A DNA stretch of 12,475 nucleotides, taken from NCBI GenBank assembly GCA_029050995.1, contig JAIDLO010000071.1:1-12475 (forward strand), given 5' to 3'. Source of the DNA: Eubacterium sp. GTDB taxonomy: Bacteria > Bacillota > Clostridia > Oscillospirales > Acutalibacteraceae. The notes below the pieces were generated by a model. That model saw nothing but the letters and a program-made list of their open reading frames with translations, did not search any database and was not told the origin of the DNA. The position numbers and the translations under genes are program-made. Positions 1 through 6,721 of the stretch are shown in pieces. Each line of letters opens with the position of its first letter. The stretch's first letter is position 1.

Positions 1-1166
1 GCTTTTATCTTAGCTTCCTCGGCTTCCTTGGCTGCTTTTTCAGCTTCTTTCTTTGCTTTCTCGGCAGCTTTTTCCTCTGCTCTCTTTGCTTTTTCGGCTT
101 CACGCTTTGCCTTTTCAGCTGCTTTTTCAGCTTCCTTACGCGCCTTTTCGCGTTCCTTGCTTTCCTGATATTTCGTTTCACGCTCTACACGCTCATTCTT
201 AATTTCTTCCATATCAACCTCTTCAACGCCGCCGTCTTTCCAGGTATGGATAATTTCCGGAGCTTCAAAGATTTCATCAAGCTTTTTAAGGAACGGAACA
301 ATTTCGCCGAAATCAAGCGCACGATGATCAAACGCAATACAAAGCGGCATAATCTGCCTGATTGCGATTTCCTTTTCCCCTGCTTCATTCACGACTACAA
401 CAGGCTTATCCTGTACTGCGCCAAGCGCAATTGCGCAAACCTGCGGCGGAATAATTTCAAGCAAACAGGTTTCGCCACGCTGATTACGATAAACAGAGCC
501 GATATTGGAAACCGTAATTGTTCCCTGTTCGATATCACGTTTTGTAAGTCTGTCCTCTTCTGGGATTTTATAATATTCGTGCTTTGCCTTACCGCTTAAG
601 GTTTTAACCTTGTGCTTTCCTGTTTTAGAGCCAATGAGTCTGAACAAGGTCTGCTTAATATTACCTTTTTTGAGTGCCGTTAAAGTATTATCCAGCGAAA
701 CATCAAACATAACCTCGTTCAAATCTGTGTTTGCAACACGGCGGTTTACATCATTAATATAGCTGACCATTTCATTCAGATTTTTATTTTCAAAATTATG
801 AAGATTAATGGTCATCATTTCGCCGGACGGAAGCACCATAGGCATAGAGATATTAATATCCTCAAAGGTCTGGATTTCGCCTCTTACAAGCTTTTTATCA
901 AACTCAATATGAGAATTCATAATCGGATTTGCTTTCAAACCTTCGGTAATAATTTTAAGCATAAGGGTGTTCAGCGTGATTTTATCCTTAGGCTCTGCAC
1001 CTGCATTAAGCCTTTGATATTCAATCATAAACTCCGTTACATCCGGCTCATAGTTATATGTAACATGCGGAATATTTTCCCAGCTTTCCGTTGTCATATT
1101 CGCAACAATTTTACGCTGGATACCAAAATGAATTGTATTTGTTTTCTTCATTTTTTTAATAGCCAT
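1..1166 (-). CDS. Stand-alone 2-oxoacid dehydrogenase E2-type acyltransferase with Lys/Ala/Glu-rich tail (3' end off window)
   Basis: The frame is open from the ATG at 1166 to the left edge (388 codons), so the C-terminus is missing. Residues about 15-305 resemble the catalytic core of dihydrolipoamide acyltransferases. RKIVANM (18-24) with ESWENIPHVTY (27-37) matches the core's N-terminal RK.IA..M and IPHV motifs. GTITVSNIGS (215-224) matches GTFTISNLG. FDHRALDF (279-286) matches the HxxxD catalytic motif, with His281 and Asp285 present, but the usual DG is DF. The protein begins directly at the core, so the lipoyl and subunit-binding domains of a normal E2 are absent. From about 330 it becomes a highly charged K/A/E-rich region that should form a long helix or coiled coil. 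The start is supported by GAAAGG (1179-1184), 12 nt upstream. No E1 or E3 gene is visible nearby. The fold is clear, but the acyl substrate and partner are unknown. Confidence 0.82.
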   Translation of the reverse strand, partial: MAIKKMKKTNTIHFGIQRKIVANMTTESWENIPHVTYNYEPDVTEFMIEYQRLNAGAEPKDKITLNTLMLKIITEGLKANPIMNSHIEFDKKLVRGEIQTFEDINISMPMVLPSGEMMTINLHNFENKNLNEMVSYINDVNRRVANTDLNEVMFDVSLDNTLTALKKGNIKQTLFRLIGSKTGKHKVKTLSGKAKHEYYKIPEEDRLTKRDIEQGTITVSNIGSVYRNQRGETCLLEIIPPQVCAIALGAVQDKPVVVVNEAGEKEIAIRQIMPLCIAFDHRALDFGEIVPFLKKLDEIFEAPEIIHTWKDGGVEEVDMEEIKNERVERETKYQESKEREKARKEAEKAAEKAKREAEKAKRAEEKAAEKAKKEAEKAAKEAEEAKIK

Positions 1167-1200
1167 AATCTATCGTAACCTTTCAAAATTGTTATGAACT

Positions 1201-1229
1201 ATTATAATACTTTTTTGCCGCCGTGTAAA
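1201..1229 (-). promoter_or_regulatory. Sigma-A promoter of the E2-like gene
   Basis: On the minus strand TTTACA (1224-1229) is followed by 17 nt and a perfect TATAAT (1201-1206). Transcription would start near 1194, giving a leader of about 28 nt before the ATG at 1166. It lies just downstream of the terminator of the preceding gene, so the E2-like gene appears to be transcribed separately. Confidence 0.75.
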
Positions 1230-1240
1230 TACACTGTAAA

Positions 1241-1281
1241 AATAAAAAATACCTACAGCAGTTATAATGCTATAGGTATTT
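1241..1281 (-). terminator. Rho-independent terminator of the small helical-protein gene
   Basis: Arms 1247-1260 and 1268-1281 pair over 14 bp with one mismatch around a 7-nt loop. On the minus strand the stem runs into TTTTTTATTTTTA. It starts 4 nt after the stop codon of the gene ending at 1286. The 5' arm on the minus strand, AAATACCTATAGCA, recurs in the terminator at 8653-8703. Confidence 0.85.
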
Positions 1282-1285
1282 CCGT

Positions 1286-1720
1286 TTACAGGAATTTTCT
1301 CATATCAACAGCTAACTGTGCTTCAAGATTGATAAGCCGCTTTGTTATATCCTTTGACTGTTCATCTGCTGCTGCATATTGATTCAGATATTTATTCAGC
1401 GATTTAACGCCCATATTGCACCCGTCTGTCATCAAATCGGCAATCGTATTATCCGAAGTATCCATCTGCAGCTTTACTTCTGTTTTCAGTTTAGCCATTT
1501 TCTCGGAAATAAAATTCGGGTCTTTGCCGTCATCTCCGTAGCTGTCCAGCATTTGCTGAAGCTCTTTATCCAGCTTATCGTGTTCATCCTTGCAGGCATT
1601 TAAAAGCTGTTTCAGATCGGTGCTTTCTACCCTATCCAAAACATCATCAATAGATTTTACACCCATTTTTATGCCAGCATCACATTCACGCAAAAGCTTT
1701 ATTGTATCGGGTTCTATCAT
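1286..1720 (-). CDS. Small helical protein, possibly ferritin-like (DUF2383-like), function unknown
   Basis: A 144-residue soluble protein with no signal peptide or membrane segment, predicted almost entirely helical. It has an internal duplication: GIKMGVKSIDDVL (16-28) recurs as GCNMGVKSLNKYL (100-112). Each copy is followed by a charged helix, which suggests two helical hairpins forming a four-helix bundle. This and the length recall ferritin-like DUF2383-type proteins, but I see no complete set of di-iron Glu/His ligands; DEHDKLDKEL (45-54) is the nearest. The start is well supported by AAGGAGGT, 7 nt before the ATG. A terminator follows immediately, so it is probably a single-gene transcript. 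The frame is secure; the family is a tentative guess. Confidence 0.8.
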   Translation of the reverse strand: MIEPDTIKLLRECDAGIKMGVKSIDDVLDRVESTDLKQLLNACKDEHDKLDKELQQMLDSYGDDGKDPNFISEKMAKLKTEVKLQMDTSDNTIADLMTDGCNMGVKSLNKYLNQYAAADEQSKDITKRLINLEAQLAVDMRKFL

Positions 1721-1779
1721 ACTATGACCTCCTTTTTAAAAATAGTATATGCAAATATGGAAAAATAACTATTTTTTTC

Positions 1780-1808
1780 TTTACAAATGAAGTATTGTAT
1801 TGTATATT
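1780..1808 (+). promoter_or_regulatory. Putative promoter of the pantothenate/CoA operon
   Basis: TTTACA (1780-1785), a 17-nt spacer and TATATT (1803-1808) form a good sigma-A promoter on the plus strand. The start would be near 1815, leaving about 275 nt of untranslated leader before the first gene. I see no better match closer to the gene. Confidence 0.6.
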
Positions 1809-1867
1809 AATTGCGGATGGTATTCTGATGAAACCGTACCTATGATTAATATTTTATTCATACTGTC

Positions 1868-2034
1868 TTTAGGCAATAAAGAGAAATTTAAACTGCGCAG
1901 CACCAAAATGCTTGGAGTAAAGATGAATTTGGGATTTTGAGATGGCAGCCTTGCTGACGCAAGGCAACAGTGAAAAATTCTAAATTCGCTTTAATACTGC
2001 ATTTTGGCAGATTCGGATTTTTTTATTGCCTAAA
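1868..2034 (+). other. 167-nt extended hairpin in the leader of the pan/CoA operon (structured RNA or MITE-like element)
   Basis: The whole segment folds back on itself about a centre near 1956. Perfect outer arms are TTTAGGCAATAAA (1868-1880) and TTTATTGCCTAAA (2022-2034). Nested inside are CCAAAATGC (1903-1911) with GCATTTTGG (1999-2007), TAAAG (1918-1922) with CTTTA (1989-1993), GAATTT (1925-1930) with AAATTC (1982-1987), ATTTT (1934-1938) with AAAAT (1974-1978), and an apical GCCTTGC/GCAAGGC stem (1948-1954, 1959-1965) with loop TGAC. Small internal loops separate them. It lies inside the predicted transcript, and the frames through it hold only very short ORFs without ribosome binding sites. 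It could be a cis-regulatory RNA, or a miniature inverted-repeat element inserted in the leader. I see no obvious target-site duplication. Confidence 0.7.
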
Positions 2035-2035
2035 T

Positions 2036-2068
2036 TAAAACCTGAAACGCAAAGCGAGCGGGATTTTA
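2036..2068 (+). other. Second leader hairpin with bulged A, candidate pantothenate leader element
   Basis: TAAAA (2036-2040) pairs with TTTTA (2064-2068). CCTG (2041-2044) pairs with CGGG (2059-2062), with A2063 bulged. CGC (2048-2050) pairs with GCG (2054-2056) around an AAA loop, and AAA faces AG in an internal loop. It starts one base after the 167-nt hairpin and ends 24 nt before the start codon. The published pan RNA motif lies in 5' UTRs of pantothenate operons and has bulged adenosines in its stem. I cannot confirm that this matches its consensus. Confidence 0.4.
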
Positions 2069-2092
2069 GAAAGACGACAAGAAGGTGGTATG

Positions 2093-2971
2093 ATGAACAA
2101 TGAAAAATTATCCATAGGATTTATTGGTGCGGGCAGAGTTGGTTTTACTCTTGGCCGTTATTTTTTTGAGAAAAATCTGGAAATAAGCGGATATTTCAGC
2201 AAAACTTACGAGCATGCCATTGATGCTGCAAAGTTTACAAACAGTAAGTCCTACAAATCAATCAAAGAGCTTGTATCAGACAGTCAGATTATTTTTATTA
2301 CAGTTCCTGACGCATGCATTTATGATGTTTATTTACAGCTTAAAGACTATGAACTAAAGGATAAAATATTATGTCATTGCAGCGGCGCAATGTCCGCTGA
2401 GGTTTTTTCGGGAATAGAGCAAACCGGCGCTTACGGCTACTCTGTACATCCGATTTTTGCAATCCATGACAAAGAAAATTCCTACAAAGAAATTTCAAAA
2501 GCATTTTTTACGATTGAGGGAAACAGCGAAAAAATGCCGATTATTAAAGAGATTTTTGAAGTATTGGGAAATCCTGTTCAGATTATTCACGCTGAAGATA
2601 AAATCAAATATCATACTTCTCTTGTAACAGCAAGCAATTTGGTTATCGGTCTTTACCACATTGCTCTGGGGTTGCTTGAGGAATGTGGTTTTTCTTATTT
2701 GAATGCAAATGAGGTTTTAAAGCCTTTGTTTTTAAATAATGCAGAAAATATTTGTAAGAATGATTGTGTTAACGCACTTACAGGACCTGTTGACAGAAAT
2801 GATACCACTACAGTTAATAAACATATTTCAGCTTTAAGTGAAAACAAATCTGCATTAAACATATATAAATTATTATCAAACGAATTAATAGAGATTGCGA
2901 AAGAAAAATACCCGAACAGAAATTATAATAATCTTGAAAACTTGCTGAATAAGGAGCAGATCGAACAATGA
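2093..2971 (+). CDS. panG: Rossmann/DUF2520 oxidoreductase, probable ketopantoate reductase (PanG-type)
   Basis: About 292 residues. The N-terminus carries a dinucleotide-binding Rossmann fold with GFIGAGRVG (GxGxxG) within the first 20 residues, consistent with NAD(P)H binding. The C-terminal half, with KYHTSLVTASNLV and the conserved LTGPVDRND, is typical of DUF2520 proteins (COG5495-like). A DUF2520-type reductase (PanG) reduces ketopantoate to pantoate in bacteria lacking the classical PanE. Here the gene sits immediately before panB and panC and no panE is present, which fits that role. Two tandem ATGs occur at 2090 and 2093. I chose the second because AAGGTGG (2082-2088) would be only 1 nt from the first. 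The stop overlaps the panB start as ATGA, implying translational coupling. The family is well supported; the substrate is inferred from context. Confidence 0.85.
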   Translation: MNNEKLSIGFIGAGRVGFTLGRYFFEKNLEISGYFSKTYEHAIDAAKFTNSKSYKSIKELVSDSQIIFITVPDACIYDVYLQLKDYELKDKILCHCSGAMSAEVFSGIEQTGAYGYSVHPIFAIHDKENSYKEISKAFFTIEGNSEKMPIIKEIFEVLGNPVQIIHAEDKIKYHTSLVTASNLVIGLYHIALGLLEECGFSYLNANEVLKPLFLNNAENICKNDCVNALTGPVDRNDTTTVNKHISALSENKSALNIYKLLSNELIEIAKEKYPNRNYNNLENLLNKEQIEQ

Positions 2972-3795
2972 AAAATACAGTTTTAACATTTGCAAAAGCA
3001 AAAGAGGACGGCACAAAGATTTCAATGCTTACGGCATATGATTATTCAACAGCAAAGCTTATGAATAATGCAGGAATCAATTCCATTTTAGTTGGTGATT
3101 CCCTCGGCAATGTTATGCTTGGATATGAGGATACAATTTCCGTTACAATGGAAGATATGATACACCATACAAAAGCAGTTTCAAGAGGCGCAAAGGACGC
3201 TCTTGTTGTTGCAGATATGCCATTTATGTCTTATCAGACTTCTGTTTATGATGCTGTTGTAAACGCAGGCAGACTGATGAAGGAAGGCAGAGCAAATGCC
3301 GTTAAGCTTGAGGGCGGAAAAGAAGTATGCCCGCAGATTAAAGCAATTGTTGAGGCAGGCATTCCCGTTTGTGCACATATCGGTTTAACACCGCAGTCTA
3401 TTAATGCTTTCGGCGGAAACAAGGTTCAGGGCAAAACTGAGGCTGCCGCTCAGAAGCTGATTGAGGATGCGCTCAGCATTCAGGCAGCAGGTGCTTTTGC
3501 TGTTGTTATAGAAGCTGTTCCGGAGAAGCTTGCAGCACTGATTACAAGCAAGCTTGATATTGTAACAATCGGAATCGGCGCAGGAAACGGCTGTGACGGT
3601 CAGGTGCTTGTTTACCAGGATATGCTTGGTATGTATTCTGATTTCACGCCGAAATTCGTTAAGAAATATGCAAATCTCGGCGAAATCATGACTGCCGCTT
3701 TCAAGCAGTATGATGAAGAGGTTAAAAGCTCCGCATTCCCTGCCGCCGAGCATACATATAAAATTGATGATGACATTATTGAAAAGTTATACTAA
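2968..3795 (+). CDS. panB: 3-methyl-2-oxobutanoate hydroxymethyltransferase (ketopantoate hydroxymethyltransferase)
   Basis: Transfers a hydroxymethyl group from 5,10-methylene-tetrahydrofolate to 2-ketoisovalerate to form ketopantoate, the first committed step of pantothenate synthesis, in the cytosol. The 275 residues match the usual family length. Hallmarks are MLTAYDYSTA (20-29), LVGDSLGNV (41-49) with metal-ligand Asp44, VADMPF with Asp83, KLEGG (113-117), AHIGLTPQS (136-144), IEAVP with the catalytic-position Glu182, and IGIGAGNGCDGQVLV (201-215). The start overlaps the previous stop by the ATGA arrangement. The TIM-barrel motif set is complete and nothing looks degraded. Confidence 0.97.
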   Translation: MKNTVLTFAKAKEDGTKISMLTAYDYSTAKLMNNAGINSILVGDSLGNVMLGYEDTISVTMEDMIHHTKAVSRGAKDALVVADMPFMSYQTSVYDAVVNAGRLMKEGRANAVKLEGGKEVCPQIKAIVEAGIPVCAHIGLTPQSINAFGGNKVQGKTEAAAQKLIEDALSIQAAGAFAVVIEAVPEKLAALITSKLDIVTIGIGAGNGCDGQVLVYQDMLGMYSDFTPKFVKKYANLGEIMTAAFKQYDEEVKSSAFPAAEHTYKIDDDIIEKLY

Positions 3796-3808
3796 AGAGG
3801 AAATAATT

Positions 3809-4660
3809 ATGATTAAAATCGTTCATACAATTGAAGAGGTCAGAGAACAGGTAAAACAATGGCGAGCAGAGGGCTTATCAATCGGACTTGTGCCGACAAT
3901 GGGTTATCTGCACGAGGGACACCAGAGTTTAATTCAAAAATCCGTTGAGGAAAATGACAAAACAGTTGTAAGTATTTTCGTTAACCCGATGCAGTTTGCA
4001 CCAACAGAGGATCTGGAAAGCTATCCAAGAGATCTGAATGCGGATGCAAAGCTTTGCGATGCAACAGGTGCTGATTTGATTTTTAATCCCGAACCGGAAG
4101 AAATGTATAAAAATGGTTTCTGTTCATTTGTTGATATGAACGGCCCTACTGCCGAGCTTTGCGGAAAAAGCAGACCGATTCATTTCAGAGGTGTATGCAC
4201 AGTTGTAAATAAGCTGTTTAACATTGTTACACCAGACAAGGCTTATTTCGGACAGAAGGATGCACAGCAGCTTGCAGTTATAAAAAGAATGGTTATGGAT
4301 TTGAATATTCCGATTGAAATCATCGGATGCCCGATTATTCGTGAGGCAGACGGACTTGCAAAAAGCTCAAGAAACACTTATCTGAATGAAGAAGAACGAA
4401 ACGCTGCACTTATCTTAAGCAAAACAATTTTTATGGGACAAAAACTTGTTGCCGACGGTATGACGGATGCGAAAGAATTGGTTGCCGCTATGAAAAAGAA
4501 CATTGAAACCGAGCCTCTTGCTAAAATTGATTATGTTGAGGTTGTTGATTTTGATGATATATCCATAAAGGATACAATTTCCGATAACACGCTTATTGCA
4601 ATGGCTGTTTATATCGGCAAAACAAGACTCATAGATAACTTTATTGTTCAGAGTAAATAA
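3809..4660 (+). CDS. panC: Pantothenate synthetase (pantoate--beta-alanine ligase)
   Basis: Condenses pantoate with beta-alanine using ATP, through a pantoyl-adenylate, to give pantothenate. It is 283 residues, the usual size. Class I nucleotidyltransferase motifs are visible: PTMGYLHEGHQSL with the HIGH-like HEGH (35-38), FVNPMQF (57-63), SRPIHFRGVCTVV (121-133), YFGQKDAQQ (146-154) and the KMSKS-like KSSRN (185-189). The frame is open about 100 nt further upstream into panB. I start at 3809 because AGAGG (3796-3800) lies 8 nt before it and the protein then begins with the family-typical MIKIVHTIEE. It is 13 nt after panB. Beta-alanine must come from elsewhere, since no panD is present here. 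Confidence 0.97.
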   Translation: MIKIVHTIEEVREQVKQWRAEGLSIGLVPTMGYLHEGHQSLIQKSVEENDKTVVSIFVNPMQFAPTEDLESYPRDLNADAKLCDATGADLIFNPEPEEMYKNGFCSFVDMNGPTAELCGKSRPIHFRGVCTVVNKLFNIVTPDKAYFGQKDAQQLAVIKRMVMDLNIPIEIIGCPIIREADGLAKSSRNTYLNEEERNAALILSKTIFMGQKLVADGMTDAKELVAAMKKNIETEPLAKIDYVEVVDFDDISIKDTISDNTLIAMAVYIGKTRLIDNFIVQSK

Positions 4661-4673
4661 AGAGGTTACAGAT

Positions 4674-5882
4674 ATGTTGAGAGGAAAAACAGTTGTCTTA
4701 GGTGTTACGGGAAGTATTGCCGCATACAAAATGGCAAATGTTGCAAGCGCATTAGTTAAAGAGGGCGCCGATGTTCATGTTGTTATGACGAAGAATGCAA
4801 CAAATTTCATAAACCCGATAACCTTTGAAACGCTTACAAACAATAAATGCCTTGTTGATACATTTGACAGAAATTTTCAGTTTCATGTTGCACATGTGTC
4901 TTTATCTCAAAAGGCAGATGTTATGCTGATTGCGCCTGCATCAGCAAACATAATCGGAAAACTTGCAAACGGAATTGCAGACGATATGCTCAGCACAATG
5001 GCACTTGCCGCAGACTGCAAAATTATTGTTGCACCTGCAATGAACACTTTTATGTACAGAAATGCAATTGTACAGGATAATCTAAAAAAGCTTAAAGCAT
5101 TCGGATTTGAAATTGTTGAACCTGCAGTCGGCAGACTTGCATGTGCCGCAGTTGGAGAAGGCAAGCTTCCGAACGAGGAAATTCTGCTTGGCTATATCAG
5201 GCAGGAAATCCAGTTTGAAAAGGATATGAACGGACTGAATGTTCTTGTAACGGCAGGCCCCACTGTTGAAAAAATTGATCCTGTAAGATATATTACAAAT
5301 CATTCAACCGGAAAAATGGGCTATGCAATCGCAGAGGCTGCGGCAAAGCGCGGTGCAAAGGTTACGCTTGTGTCCGGTCCGACAAATATAGAACCCCCGA
5401 TGTTTGTTGATGTGATCAACATTGAATCTGCCGAGGATATGTACAATGCTGTTATGCAGAATATGGCGGATTGCGATATTCTGATAAAGGCTGCCGCTGT
5501 TGCAGATTATACGATTCAGGATATCAGCGATGAAAAAATTAAAAAGAGTGATGATGATTTCAGTCTGAATCTTGTAAGGACAAAAGATATTCTGAAAGCG
5601 GCTGGCATGCATAAAAAAGAAAACCAGGTTGTATGCGGATTTTCTATGGAAACAAGCAATCTTGTTGAGAACTCACAGAAGAAGCTTGCTTCAAAAAACT
5701 GCGATATTATTATTGCGAATAATCTAAAGGACGAAGGCGCAGGCTTCGGAACAGATACAAATAAAATTACTGTAATAACAAAAGATGAAGTAAACAGTCT
5801 TGATTTGCTTTCAAAAAAGCAGGTTGCTGTTGAAGTTTTGAATCAGACATTAAAACTATACAAAAGTAAAAACGAGGATTAA
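4674..5882 (+). CDS. coaBC: Bifunctional phosphopantothenoylcysteine decarboxylase / phosphopantothenate--cysteine ligase
   Basis: Adds cysteine to 4'-phosphopantothenate (CTP-dependent, C-terminal CoaB) and decarboxylates the product to 4'-phosphopantetheine (FMN-dependent, N-terminal CoaC). It is 402 residues, typical of Dfp. The CoaC half shows VTGSIAAYK (11-19), HVAHVSL with active-site His74, APASANIIGKLANGIADD (88-104), PAMN (121-124) and the substrate-clamp motif RLACAAVGEGKLP with Cys157. The CoaB half begins about 187 with LVTAGPTVEKIDPVRYITN; NHSTGKMG carries Asn209 and DEKIKK (286-291) carries the conserved Lys. The start at 4674 is preferred over an upstream in-frame ATG overlapping panC, because AGAGG (4661-4665) lies 8 nt before it. 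It follows panC by 13 nt. Confidence 0.96.
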   Translation: MLRGKTVVLGVTGSIAAYKMANVASALVKEGADVHVVMTKNATNFINPITFETLTNNKCLVDTFDRNFQFHVAHVSLSQKADVMLIAPASANIIGKLANGIADDMLSTMALAADCKIIVAPAMNTFMYRNAIVQDNLKKLKAFGFEIVEPAVGRLACAAVGEGKLPNEEILLGYIRQEIQFEKDMNGLNVLVTAGPTVEKIDPVRYITNHSTGKMGYAIAEAAAKRGAKVTLVSGPTNIEPPMFVDVINIESAEDMYNAVMQNMADCDILIKAAAVADYTIQDISDEKIKKSDDDFSLNLVRTKDILKAAGMHKKENQVVCGFSMETSNLVENSQKKLASKNCDIIIANNLKDEGAGFGTDTNKITVITKDEVNSLDLLSKKQVAVEVLNQTLKLYKSKNED

Positions 5883-5885
5883 CAG

Positions 5886-6647
5886 ATGATTCTGGGAATT
5901 GATGTTGGAAACACCAATATTGTTGCTGCTTTGATAGATGAAAGCGGCATTTGCAAAGAATACAGATATGATACGGACAAAAAGGAATCGGATTTATACC
6001 ACAAAAAGCATTTAAAAACATTGGTAGATAAGCAAGCCCTAAACGGAATTATGATTTCATCCGTTGTTCCGGAAATAAATGATTGCTTAAAGCAGGCGTG
6101 TATTGCGCTTACAGGATTATCGCCCATATTTGTGAATGCAGAGCTGAAAACAGGATTGAATATCCGATATGATAATCCAAAAAAATTAGGTGCTGATCTG
6201 ATTACAGCAGCAGTTGGCGCAGTGAAAAAATACGGCAGCCCTGTGATCATAGTGGATATCGGCACGGCAACAACGCTTTCTGTTATCAATGAAAGCAACG
6301 AATATCTTGGCGGAATGATTGCCCCCGGTCCGTCTACCGCTATGAAAGCGCTTGCCGCTACGGCATCACAGCTTCCCGAAATAGAGCTTATTGCTACGGA
6401 TAAAGTAATCGGAACAAACACTGTTGACTGTATGAAAATCGGCATTCTGACAGCACATGCGGCAATGATTGACGGAATGCTGGACAGAGTAATTGAATCT
6501 TTATATCTGAACACTGTTTGCCTCATAGCAACAGGTGGAAGATGCGAAGATATTACAAATATGTGTGTTCATAAAATGGTTTGTGATAAAAATTTGATTT
6601 TTTACGGACTTTATGAATTATATAAAATGAATTGTAATGCTATTTAA
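5886..6647 (+). CDS. coaX: Type III pantothenate kinase
   Basis: Phosphorylates pantothenate to 4'-phosphopantothenate, the substrate of the CoaBC protein encoded just upstream. It is 253 residues, typical of type III enzymes, which belong to the ASKHA fold. Motifs are DVGNTN (6-11, phosphate 1), LGADL (101-105) with the catalytic-position Asp, VDIGTATTLSV (123-133, phosphate 2), GGMIAPGPSTAMKAL (142-156), GTNTVDCMKIGI (176-187) and ATGG (215-218). GAGG (5874-5877) lies 8 nt before the ATG and the gene is 3 nt after coaBC, so it is the last gene of the operon. Type III kinases are generally insensitive to CoA feedback, so control may rest on transcription or the leader. All key motifs are intact. 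Confidence 0.95.
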   Translation: MILGIDVGNTNIVAALIDESGICKEYRYDTDKKESDLYHKKHLKTLVDKQALNGIMISSVVPEINDCLKQACIALTGLSPIFVNAELKTGLNIRYDNPKKLGADLITAAVGAVKKYGSPVIIVDIGTATTLSVINESNEYLGGMIAPGPSTAMKALAATASQLPEIELIATDKVIGTNTVDCMKIGILTAHAAMIDGMLDRVIESLYLNTVCLIATGGRCEDITNMCVHKMVCDKNLIFYGLYELYKMNCNAI

Positions 6648-6662
6648 TTTGGATAAATACAC

Positions 6663-6697
6663 AAAAAGCACCGAAAAAATCGGTGCTTTTTATTTTT
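6663..6697. terminator. Bidirectional Rho-independent terminator between coaX and the MATE gene
   Basis: A perfect 12-bp stem, AAAAAGCACCGA (6663-6674) with TCGGTGCTTTTT (6680-6691), has an AAAAA loop. The T-run CTTTTTATTTTT follows on the plus strand and CTTTTT on the minus strand. It lies between the convergent genes coaX and MATE, 15 nt after coaX, and can serve both. Confidence 0.92.
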
Positions 6698-6721
6698 GGG
6701 AATAGCTTTATCTGATTTCAA

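Noticed and set aside
246..1178. Plus-strand open frames opposite the E2-like gene
   Set aside because: The minus strand carries a continuous 388-codon frame with clear E2 motifs and its own promoter. The plus-strand frames are antisense shadows rich in Cys, His and Asn.
1842..1940. A 32-codon open frame upstream of the pan operon, possibly a leader peptide
   Set aside because: There is no ribosome binding site before its ATG, its composition is not protein-like, and it runs through the 5' arm of the long hairpin, which explains the sequence better.
2018..2024. Run of seven T in the pan leader as an attenuator terminator
   Set aside because: The nearest stable stem ends more than 10 nt before the T-run, and the T-run leads directly into the outer stem of the long hairpin, so it does not have terminator geometry.
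3709..3808. Upstream extension of panC into panB
   Set aside because: The added residues do not resemble PanC, no ribosome binding site precedes them, and AGAGG lies 8 nt before the ATG at 3809.
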